Below the pieces are notes generated by a model. The model was not told the DNA's origin, did no database searches, and saw only the letters and a program-made list of their open reading frames with translations. The position numbers were made by a program, and so were the translations under genes. DNA of 31,455 bases from IMG/VR virus record IMGVR_UViG_3300030333_005378, positions 9,724 to 41,178 of that record, one strand, 5' to 3'. Below are positions 1 through 6,688 of the stretch, one piece after another; the stretch's first letter is position 1; each line of letters opens with the position of its first letter. Source of the stretch: a virus.

Positions 1-1
1 T

Positions 2-166
2 ATTACAAGTTTAGTAGCATCAGGTTGGGTAATTGAACCACCAAAAGGAACAAAAGAAACACCACATATGCAATATACTAGAATTATGTTAGAAGTCCAA
101 GGGAAAATGGCACAAATACAAAAAATAATTCCTTTATTGGAGGTAGAAGAAAATGGTGAGAAGTAG
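2..166 (+). CDS. 3' end of an unidentified virion-module protein (partial)
   Basis: An open frame enters from the left edge and ends at TAG 164-166, giving 54 residues. The visible tail contains a VASGWVIEPPKG stretch and then a helical segment rich in Met, Gln and Ile, ending LLEVEENGEK. It overlaps the next gene by 14 bases, and the GGAGGT ribosome-binding site of that gene (138-144) lies inside it. It is the first of the + strand structural genes, so a head or connector protein is likely from position alone. No family can be recognised from this fragment. Confidence 0.7.
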   Translation: MTSLVASGWVIEPPKGTKETPHMQYTRIMLEVQGKMAQIQKIIPLLEVEENGEK

Positions 167-812
167 CACGTTAAATAACGCATTGAGTAATAACCAAAAT
201 CAGACATTTAAAGCAGTAAATAACTTACTGACTTTACAAGAAAATCATGTTGAAGAGTTCTTTCAATATCATGGTGAAGATTTCTTGCAAGCATTTGAAA
301 AATTATTAGAAGATGTTGTCCAAAGAGTAGTATCAGATATGTTGGCTAATCTACAATTTAGTTTAGATACTACTAGTGGAACTATTACTTTAATTGATAA
401 ATGCCTAAGTGACTATCAAAGAATTACTCAAGAGAATATTGACTTAGATATTGCTCAAATTCTTTCAACGGCAGTAAATTCTGAAGTCATTATGCAAAGA
501 AAAATGGCTAAACAACAATATCTTGAATCGCAAGGATTTTCGCCCTCTACAACGGGCCAAAATACGCATCAAACGGTAAATGCAGGGGTTGGCATGGGTG
601 CGGCTCAAGGAGGCTACGGAGGGGCCGCTATGGGCATCAATCAGGGCATTCAAAGCGGCTATCCAATTCCCCCAAATGGCTATGACCAAATGAATAACCC
701 ATATTGGATTGACCCGCAAACAGGACAAATGAGTTATTCTCCACCAAATAGCGGAATGGGACTTGGTGGGAAATTAGTCAAGGCTGCTGCTTGGGCTAAA
801 TGGCTTGCTTAA
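153..812 (+). CDS. unidentified Gly/Gln/Asn-rich structural-module protein
   Basis: This 219-aa protein starts at ATG 153, 8 bases after a GGAGGT site. Residues 1-130 are predicted mainly helical and acidic (LLTLQENHVEEFF, FEKLLEDVVQRVV). Residues about 130-200 are low complexity, rich in Gly, Gln, Asn, Pro and Tyr, with short GG, GYGG and NPYW segments. The protein ends in a short amphipathic helix (KLVKAAAWAKWLA). The codons for the Gly-rich part (about 540-680) use more G and C than the rest of the gene. It lies upstream of the head-tail adaptor, so it is probably a head or head-vertex protein. That role is inferred from position only; I do not recognise the family. Confidence 0.75.
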   Translation: MVRSSTLNNALSNNQNQTFKAVNNLLTLQENHVEEFFQYHGEDFLQAFEKLLEDVVQRVVSDMLANLQFSLDTTSGTITLIDKCLSDYQRITQENIDLDIAQILSTAVNSEVIMQRKMAKQQYLESQGFSPSTTGQNTHQTVNAGVGMGAAQGGYGGAAMGINQGIQSGYPIPPNGYDQMNNPYWIDPQTGQMSYSPPNSGMGLGGKLVKAAAWAKWLA

Positions 813-834
813 ATTAAATGAGGGAGGAATATGA

Positions 835-2328
835 ATGAACACCAATTTTTGGTGGTTTAAGGTTGATGCCAAAGGTGTCAAGGAACCCGCTATGGTTCAA
901 TTAACCAAAGAGAATTTAAATCTAAGTATTGGTGAATACATTGTTAATCCTGATAATAGAAATGTGTTAGAACTCATACCTGAAGCAATCAAAAATATTG
1001 AAAAAAGAACTAAAAATAATATCCCCGGTTCTAATGAAGTTAATATGGAATATTTTAGAGATAATCTAAAAACTGCATTTAATGAAGTAATGTCATCGGA
1101 AGTAAGAGATTTAGTAAATAAACATATAGATAAAAATGAACCATTATTCAAGGAATTAAAAATTTCTTCTGAAACAGAAACTTTAGAAGATTTAACTGAT
1201 ACTCAGTCTGCCCGCGATTTCGCTGGTTCTGCCTTATCTTTAGATAAGGATAAAAGTAAAGCCCAAAAGGATTTATTAAACCGTAAAGTAGATTATACTA
1301 ATGATGAGTTTTTTAAGGGCGTTGAATTAAATTTTAATGATATTACTGCTAAAAAATCTTCTATAACCTTTAAAGTAGATTTAATATCATCTGATATTAC
1401 TGAAAAGAAATTCAAAAAGGTTTTTCCAAAATCTGCGGTAAATATTATCGAACATCCTAGAATGAAAACTTCTAGGGGTGGTGGGCCTTGGGTTGGAACA
1501 ACCCCATATTCTGGTAGAACTGAAACAAGTAGTATGCATGGAATTAGGGAACAATTTGATAGAGGGGCAGGAACTACTTCTTTCCCTAATTGGGCCGGAT
1601 TAGATGTTAATAAGCATACTGCTAAATATTTAGAATTATTGGATAATTCTTGGAAAGCAGAAAATAAAACTGATAAAGCAAGATTGGCAGATTTAAGAAG
1701 ATTTATTGGGGATAAAACTTTTAAAAATAAAGATGAACAAACTAAATTTATCAAAGGTTTAATTTCAAAATTAATTTCTCTAGGGAATGCACAAAAAGAT
1801 GCACCTAAAGCAAAAGCAATGAGTAAATTTAAAATTGAATTAAAGGGACCGGAAGGAAAACTTTTAAAGGAAGCCCTTAAACAATATGAGAATAAAAAAG
1901 GCGGAGAATCATTATTCAAAAAATTCGTTCAAGGTATAATTGATAATGGTCAATTGTATAAGCATTTAAGAAAGGCTCATAATGTTGATTTTAGTATAAA
2001 TGATTTATCTGAATTTGATATTAAATTAACATTTAATACTGATATAAAACCGAATAAATACGGTGATTATGCTTTAGATTCTACTATAAAAGAAACAAAA
2101 TCTCAAACTGTTGATTTATCAGCATTAGTTACCGCAGAAGGTGTCACTCAATCAGTTAAGCCATATATTGCCGGAGATAGTAGGAAACAAAAAGAGAGAG
2201 CGTTTAGAACCATGATTGATAAAAAGGGATTTAATCGTGCAAGAAGTTATTTTACTACACAAATAAATAGTCATATTGATGAACTTAAAGAGGCGGCTGC
2301 TAAAATTAATGTGGCATTGGAGGCATAA
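835..2328 (+). CDS. unidentified 497-aa head-proximal protein
   Basis: The start is ATG 835, preceded by GGGAGG at about 822-827. The out-of-frame ATG at 831 hits a stop within ten codons. The protein is Lys/Asp/Asn-rich with no signal peptide or membrane segment. The N-terminal third looks helical. Around residues 210-250 there is a Gly-rich, probably β-structured region with RGGGPWVGTTPYSGR and FPNWAGLD. Several Lys-rich helical segments follow, ending DELKEAAAKINVALEA. It sits immediately before the head-tail adaptor (2-base gap), so a role in the capsid or neck is likely by position. I cannot assign a family. A large antisense open frame at 1293-1919 is a codon-composition shadow. Confidence 0.75.
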   Translation: MNTNFWWFKVDAKGVKEPAMVQLTKENLNLSIGEYIVNPDNRNVLELIPEAIKNIEKRTKNNIPGSNEVNMEYFRDNLKTAFNEVMSSEVRDLVNKHIDKNEPLFKELKISSETETLEDLTDTQSARDFAGSALSLDKDKSKAQKDLLNRKVDYTNDEFFKGVELNFNDITAKKSSITFKVDLISSDITEKKFKKVFPKSAVNIIEHPRMKTSRGGGPWVGTTPYSGRTETSSMHGIREQFDRGAGTTSFPNWAGLDVNKHTAKYLELLDNSWKAENKTDKARLADLRRFIGDKTFKNKDEQTKFIKGLISKLISLGNAQKDAPKAKAMSKFKIELKGPEGKLLKEALKQYENKKGGESLFKKFVQGIIDNGQLYKHLRKAHNVDFSINDLSEFDIKLTFNTDIKPNKYGDYALDSTIKETKSQTVDLSALVTAEGVTQSVKPYIAGDSRKQKERAFRTMIDKKGFNRARSYFTTQINSHIDELKEAAAKINVALEA

Positions 2329-2330
2329 AA

Positions 2331-3398
2331 ATGAAATACTCATCCCCTTCAGATTTTACTGCTATTAACCCTAGTTATTCTAATGGTAGAGGTTATTATA
2401 CAAATGTAACTTTAGTAGAAAATTTATTACAAATCCCCGCATTAAGTGGTTCTACTAATCCTAGCATTTCTGATGTTGGTGAATTTATTCAAAGAGCAGA
2501 AGATTATGTTGATACAAAAACAGGAACATCTTATAGGGCAATTACTTATGTAGATGAATATCATGAATTTAATTTTACAGGTGGTGTTTATCCCAGATAT
2601 TGGAGTGATTATGTAGGATTTATTCAATTATCTCAACCTTACATTCAAAAAATCTTAAGATTACAAGTTTGGAAAGGAAATTCATGGGATGATTTGGCTT
2701 CGGCTACTGCTAAAATTACTGTTGAATCAACGAATAATGCTGTTACTAGCACAATAACTTTAGGATTACCAAATGGGACTTCAATAGTATTAGATAGCGG
2801 GTCATTAAATACTCATTTTAATAATGAATTTGGTCCTAAAACTACTGCTCAAGAAATTGCATATCTAATTAATGAAACTTTCCCAACTAATACTGCTTCA
2901 GTAACAAATGCAACTGCATCTAAATCTGAATCTGGTAATCCTTCTAAATACTTTTATGCAACTGTTGATACTGAAGATGAAAACACAGTTATTATTTCTT
3001 CTAAATTACCTAGTGATGATGGTTCTGCTTGCACAATTTCAGCAACAGGAACAGGTTTAACAGTATCGGGTTTTACAGATGAAGAAAATATGAAGAGATT
3101 AGGTCAACATTGGAGAATTGATTCAGAAGGTAAAATTTTCTTTAGGACAACTTTCCCATACTTAAGGCAGAATTCGATTAAAGTTACTTATATTGCAGGA
3201 AAACCTAGAGTTCCTGGAATTATTTCTGATGCTACAACTAAACTTGTTGCTTGTGAAATTTTAAGACATGATGACCAAACTGTTTTAATTTCAGAAACAG
3301 GCGCACAAATTGATACTAAAGGAAAATATGACTTACTTAAGGCAGAAGCAGATGCTTTATTAAATATGAGTAAAGAAACTATTTATTTAATAGAGTGA
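2331..3398 (+). CDS. head-tail adaptor (connector) protein, gp6/gp15-like, with a β-domain insertion
   Basis: This 355-aa protein probably forms the ring that joins the portal to the tail. The start is ATG 2331, just after the TAA of the previous gene. Residues about 40-65 (ISDVGEFIQRAEDYVDTKTG) and the C-terminal part (IKVTYIAGKPRVPGIISDAT, then a helix with KLVACEIL) match the usual pattern of HK97 gp6 / SPP1 gp15-type adaptors: helix, β-sandwich, a VTY..G...VP.I strand-turn, helix. Typical members have about 100-200 residues. Here residues about 130-255 are extra, β-rich and Ser/Thr-rich, so a separate domain seems to be inserted. Assignment rests on these patterns and on its position before the tail terminator and tail tube genes. 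Confidence 0.65.
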   Translation: MKYSSPSDFTAINPSYSNGRGYYTNVTLVENLLQIPALSGSTNPSISDVGEFIQRAEDYVDTKTGTSYRAITYVDEYHEFNFTGGVYPRYWSDYVGFIQLSQPYIQKILRLQVWKGNSWDDLASATAKITVESTNNAVTSTITLGLPNGTSIVLDSGSLNTHFNNEFGPKTTAQEIAYLINETFPTNTASVTNATASKSESGNPSKYFYATVDTEDENTVIISSKLPSDDGSACTISATGTGLTVSGFTDEENMKRLGQHWRIDSEGKIFFRTTFPYLRQNSIKVTYIAGKPRVPGIISDATTKLVACEILRHDDQTVLISETGAQIDTKGKYDLLKAEADALLNMSKETIYLIE

Positions 3399-3403
3399 TT
3401 ATT

Positions 3404-3652
3404 ATGGATGATATAGAAGAATTAAGATTAAAACTAATGCGTTTAAGTGAAGAAGTAAAACGTCGCCAAGATAGAGAAATAGAATTGGCAGCATTTTTGA
3501 AAGAAAATGACCTTGATGCTAATTTGGCTATGGTTTCAGAAGATAATGCATTAAAAGAGGCATTAGAATTTTTATTACTTAGTCCTGAAGCACAAAATAA
3601 ATTAAGTAAGGCTATTATAAAAGGCTCTTTTGGGGTGGATTTGCTTGGATGA
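3404..3652 (+). CDS. small acidic coiled-coil protein, neck region
   Basis: This is an 82-aa protein. A GTG at 3395 is in frame, but ATG 3404 is the better start because the GTGATT before it (3395-3400) fits the ribosome-binding site used in this genome. Residues 1-35 form a charged heptad-like helix (IEELRLKLMRLSEEVKRRQD). The rest is helical and ends FGVDLLG. It overlaps the start of the next gene by 8 bases. It is located between the adaptor and the tail terminator, where tailed viruses often encode a small neck or head-closure protein. No family is recognised. Confidence 0.7.
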   Translation: MDDIEELRLKLMRLSEEVKRRQDREIELAAFLKENDLDANLAMVSEDNALKEALEFLLLSPEAQNKLSKAIIKGSFGVDLLG

Positions 3653-4199
3653 AACTACATTTTTAGTTGCTTTAATTGACCCTGTTGGTGCAGGTGTTAC
3701 TTCAATTAATTCCGATACTTCTTATAGTAGTAGTAATAGTTGGGCTAAATCTTCAACAACAGTTTTAGGGACAAGTGTTATTAGTCCTACTGTAATTGAT
3801 ATTAGGACTACTGCGGCAAATAGAGGAAGAAGGTATGATATGTCATCTGGAGATATTGTTGTTGCATATGAAGAATCACAAACATTAGATTATCCTACTA
3901 TTGATTGGTCTGTAAGAAATGAAGGTTATACGCTTACATTACACATTAGAACAATTCAAGATGAAAGAGGGGTTAGCGACGAAAACTTCGCCCGCGACAG
4001 ATTGGAAAACCTCTATAAAGTGGTAAGGCATAGGTTGGAACAGAACCGGAAAGGTGCTACTATTGTTATTGGAAGTCAAAGTAAAACAATAGACCAAATA
4101 CACACAGGTTCCAGAACAGAATCTAATGATAGAAACAAAAGACTGTTCGGATATAAATTAACTGTTGAATTAAAGAAATTTGCAGTTACATTACCTTAA
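3645..4199 (+). CDS. probable tail terminator / tail completion protein (TTG start)
   Basis: This 184-aa protein follows the adaptor and precedes the major tail protein, the usual place for the tail terminator that caps the tail tube. No ATG or GTG fits the 5' end. TTG 3645 lies 4 bases after GGTGGAT (3634-3640), and the protein then reads MDETTFLVALIDP. Residues about 45-85 are a β-rich strand pair. A helix follows at about 110-130 (ENLYKVVRHRLEQNRKG), then strands with KRLFGYKLTVELKKF. This αβ plan with one long helix is typical of tail-terminator folds, but there is no diagnostic motif. Codons near 3970-4060 are more GC-rich than elsewhere in the gene. Confidence 0.55.
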   Translation: MDETTFLVALIDPVGAGVTSINSDTSYSSSNSWAKSSTTVLGTSVISPTVIDIRTTAANRGRRYDMSSGDIVVAYEESQTLDYPTIDWSVRNEGYTLTLHIRTIQDERGVSDENFARDRLENLYKVVRHRLEQNRKGATIVIGSQSKTIDQIHTGSRTESNDRNKRLFGYKLTVELKKFAVTLP

Positions 4200-4221
4200 T
4201 AGTAAGTAAGTAGGTGAAAAA

Positions 4222-5886
4222 ATGGTAGACAATACAGAAATTTGGACAGGGGCAAACGCACATTTAACGTTAGTCCCAGAAAGCAATTTAATGCTAGGTT
4301 TTGCGTCAAATACGACAAACTTAGCAAGTGCAGTAACGGCAGAAACAAGCGGAACATATACAGGTTTGTATAAACTTGATTTAGGTGTTCTAAATACTAA
4401 AAGCACTAGCGGTGCTGCGGTTAGTGGAACAATGAAATTAGTAACCGGATTATATGCTGGTTGTATTGCTGATTTCTATACTCATGGTAATGATTTGAAT
4501 CATTCTTTAGTAGTAGCAGATAATTCTGATACTGAATTTTATTTTCACACGGATTATGCTAATTCGGCATTAAATAATGCAGCGGCTTATGTTGTTCTAA
4601 GAAAATTTGGAACACCCATTCCTGGACCAATTACAAGTGCTAATCCAACTTTACTTGCAGATAATTGGCTAGGATTAGTTAATACTGCAACATTCCCCAA
4701 TGTTGAAATTGAAATGAAACAATTAAACTTAGCAATTGGTGGAAGTCGAAATTGGACCCATCAATACAAAGGTCCAGAAAATGCAACAGGGGCTAATTTA
4801 GATATTAGTGCAAATCATGGTGCATGGTTATATTACGCATTAGGACAATGTTCAAATATCGAACTTGGTGCAGATGGCGTAGGATGGAATAATGGTGCGG
4901 CTACACCAACAACGGCTTATACAATTTCAGCGTTTAGTGGAGATACTTACTTTTTAGAGGCTGAAGGCGCAACAGGAACAGGAACTTTTTCTTCACAAGG
5001 ACCGTTCTTTTATCGCGCACCTGCTGGAATAGGAAGTATTCATCCACCTTTGGTTGGTGGGCAACATACTGATGGAACAGCAATTGGTTCAATTGATACA
5101 TTAATTGCCGCAACACAAGATGGCAATAATAACATTGTAGCACCAATTGAATATACTTTTACAGAATCTAATGGTGATTTATTACCGTCATTTAGTTTAG
5201 AACATACTTTGTTTAAATCCGGACAATCTGTTCCTTATCAAGTTGATGCAGATGATGAAGTTTGGACAAGAATTGCAACCGGAAATACTGTTAACACATT
5301 AACAATGACCGCTAATGAAAATGAAGAATTAAAGATTACTGTTGATATGGTAACTAAGGCTGTTTACGAAGCACCTGCAAATTATAGAGCATTGGGTGGT
5401 AAATCCTTTACAAGTGTTGATAGCCTACAAAACAAATCAACCGTGCAAGATTTCTTAACACCGTTTATGTTTTATGATGGTAGCATTTCAATCTTTGGAC
5501 AACAATATTTGAAGATTAGTTCAATGTCTTTAACCATTAACAATAATCTACAAGAGAAAAGATATGTTGGTAATTATGATAAAAAGAGTAAGAGTATTGT
5601 TCCAGCACAAAGAGATTATGAATTAACATTTAGTGGGTTTGTAACAGATAAAGCATTATTTACTCAATTGTTAAATGAAGATGAAGAGAATACTAGTGCT
5701 TATATTGACCTACATTTCACTAAAGATAATGGTGAATACATTAGACTTAAATTTAAAGATTATTACCTAACTTCAAATACTTGGCCTATTCCTGAAGATA
5801 AAGGGCCAATTCAAGTAGATTGGACTATTAAGCCTAGAAATCTACAAGAATGTAAAGTAAATACACATTGGGTTTTACAGGGGTGA
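4222..5886 (+). CDS. major tail (tube) protein
   Basis: This 554-aa protein probably builds the tail tube. ATG 4222 is preceded by AGGTGAAAAA. The last third carries a pattern seen in many tail-tube proteins: ISSMSLTINNNLQEKRYVG, then PAQRDYELTFSGFVTDKALF, then a closing strand pair (GPIQVDWTIKPRN). The N-terminal and middle parts are rich in Ser, Thr, Ala and Gly, and are probably extra surface β-domains, which would explain the large size. Position supports the call: terminator before it, tail chaperone with frameshift and tape measure after it. It is the only tube candidate and no sheath gene is seen, so the tail is probably non-contractile. Confidence 0.75.
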   Translation: MVDNTEIWTGANAHLTLVPESNLMLGFASNTTNLASAVTAETSGTYTGLYKLDLGVLNTKSTSGAAVSGTMKLVTGLYAGCIADFYTHGNDLNHSLVVADNSDTEFYFHTDYANSALNNAAAYVVLRKFGTPIPGPITSANPTLLADNWLGLVNTATFPNVEIEMKQLNLAIGGSRNWTHQYKGPENATGANLDISANHGAWLYYALGQCSNIELGADGVGWNNGAATPTTAYTISAFSGDTYFLEAEGATGTGTFSSQGPFFYRAPAGIGSIHPPLVGGQHTDGTAIGSIDTLIAATQDGNNNIVAPIEYTFTESNGDLLPSFSLEHTLFKSGQSVPYQVDADDEVWTRIATGNTVNTLTMTANENEELKITVDMVTKAVYEAPANYRALGGKSFTSVDSLQNKSTVQDFLTPFMFYDGSISIFGQQYLKISSMSLTINNNLQEKRYVGNYDKKSKSIVPAQRDYELTFSGFVTDKALFTQLLNEDEENTSAYIDLHFTKDNGEYIRLKFKDYYLTSNTWPIPEDKGPIQVDWTIKPRNLQECKVNTHWVLQG

Positions 5887-5891
5887 TTAAT

Positions 5892-6026
5892 TTGGTTAGT
5901 ATTAAAAGTTACACCACTTCAAATGCAGGACAGGCTGCAAAATTGGCTGCAAAAAAACGTAAGCCAAAAATTATTAAAAAGAAAAAAACAACTGCCTCTA
6001 AAGCAGAAGAAGCAAAAGAGGAGTGA
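5892..6026 (+). CDS. 44-aa lysine-rich basic peptide (TTG start)
   Basis: A short open frame runs from TTG 5892 to TGA 6024-6026. GGGGTGATT at 5881-5888, overlapping the stop of the tail tube gene, is a strong ribosome-binding site just upstream. The peptide begins MVSIKSYTTSNAGQAAKLAA, continues with a cluster of about ten Lys/Arg (KKRKPKIIKKKK) and ends AEEAKEE. It has no Cys and no membrane segment. The highly basic core could bind DNA, RNA or an acidic virion protein. The start codon, ribosome-binding site and tight fit between neighbours support a real gene; its function is unknown. Confidence 0.55.
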   Translation: MVSIKSYTTSNAGQAAKLAAKKRKPKIIKKKKTTASKAEEAKEE

Positions 6027-6035
6027 TTTCAGTTT

Positions 6036-6065
6036 CCACCATGTATGTATGTAAATGGTCGGTGG
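6036..6065 (+). promoter_or_regulatory. hairpin in the leader of the tail chaperone gene
   Basis: CCACC at 6036-6040 can pair with GGTGG at 6061-6065 across a 20-base loop that contains a short ATGT repeat. ACCAT/ATGGT offers an overlapping alternative pairing. The GGTGG arm lies about 10 bases before the preferred ATG 6076, so the hairpin could hide the ribosome-binding region and tune chaperone synthesis. The stem is short, so this is tentative. Confidence 0.3.
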
Positions 6066-6075
6066 ATGTGAGAAA

Positions 6076-6459
6076 ATGTTTGAAGAAAAAAAAGTAGTAG
6101 GAAATAAAAATAGCCTGTTTGCGGAACAAGAAAGTAAATTGCATTATGTTAAGGTTGCACCAGATTCAGATGAATATCTGAAAATTTGGATTAAAGAGCC
6201 AACATGGTTGCAAGTTGAACAGGCGATGAATAGTGTAATGAAAGTTGATGCACAATCAAAATCTATGGATTTAGATTTAAATGCAATGTATCGCTATATG
6301 TTAGACAATTTCATTGATAAGACAGAACCCCATTTGAGTTCTGTTGATTTAATTAGACTCAAGCCCTATGTGGGCAATCAGATTAAAGATATTCTCCCAA
6401 ATCCTTTCGAGGAAATGCAGGAGGATGAAGCAAAAAACGAAGAATTAGAGATGCAGTAA
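6076..6459 (+). CDS. tail assembly chaperone, short (gpG-like) form
   Basis: This 127-aa protein is acidic and mostly helical. An in-frame ATG exists at 6055, but ATG 6076 gives the natural start (MFEEKKVVGNKN). It contains a small N-terminal β part and helices with WLQVEQAMNSVMKV and MYRYMLDNFID, ending in a Glu-rich tail before TAA 6457-6459. Its position between tail tube and tape measure, its size and the overlapping second frame match tail assembly chaperones, which coat the tape measure while the tube polymerises and are not in the finished virion. Ribosomes that do not shift frame make this form. Confidence 0.75.
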   Translation: MFEEKKVVGNKNSLFAEQESKLHYVKVAPDSDEYLKIWIKEPTWLQVEQAMNSVMKVDAQSKSMDLDLNAMYRYMLDNFIDKTEPHLSSVDLIRLKPYVGNQIKDILPNPFEEMQEDEAKNEELEMQ

Positions 6460-6683
6460 GAAAGGGAACAACAGACCCTAAAACTGCCTCTCTATTAGTC
6501 GTTTATTCGCTATCAAAGGCATTAGGTATAAGTCCTTTAGAAGTGTATGAAATGCCAGCAAGTTTAGTAACTGATTTATTAAGTATGCACTGTGAAGTTG
6601 AAAAATACAAAGCAGAAGAATTAGAAAAATCAGTAAATAAAAGTAGTAATTCAGCAAGTAGTTCTATAAATAAATTTAGGTGA
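6076..6683 (+). CDS. tail assembly chaperone, long (gpGT-like) form made by -1 frameshift
   Basis: Translation from 6076 to the slippery heptamer at 6432-6438 and then one base back gives a 202-aa product: 121 residues of the zero frame plus 81 of the -1 frame, ending TGA 6681-6683. The -1 part is uninterrupted and protein-like (KTASLLVVYSLSKALGISPL, then VYEMPASLVTDLLSM), followed by a charged Ser/Asn-rich tail. It has no plausible start of its own, so it is best explained as a fusion. The stop codon overlaps the GGTGAT ribosome-binding site of the tape measure gene. In phage lambda the T part of gpGT recruits tail tube protein; the same role is inferred here. Confidence 0.75.
6432..6438 (+). 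promoter_or_regulatory. -1 programmed frameshift slippery site A_AAA_AAC
   Basis: The heptamer is in the correct phase with the zero-frame codons GCA AAA AAC. AGGAGG at 6419-6424 lies 7 bases upstream. An internal Shine-Dalgarno-like element at about this distance stimulates -1 shifting in bacterial dnaX, so a similar aid is possible here. I did not find an obvious strong downstream stem-loop. Confidence 0.75.
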
Positions 6684-6688
6684 TATTT

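Noticed and set aside
1293-1919. 208-aa open frame on the - strand
   Set aside because: It is antisense to a well-formed virion gene, lacks a ribosome-binding site, and has a Ser/Leu/Phe-rich composition typical of reverse-frame translation of Lys/Asn-rich genes.
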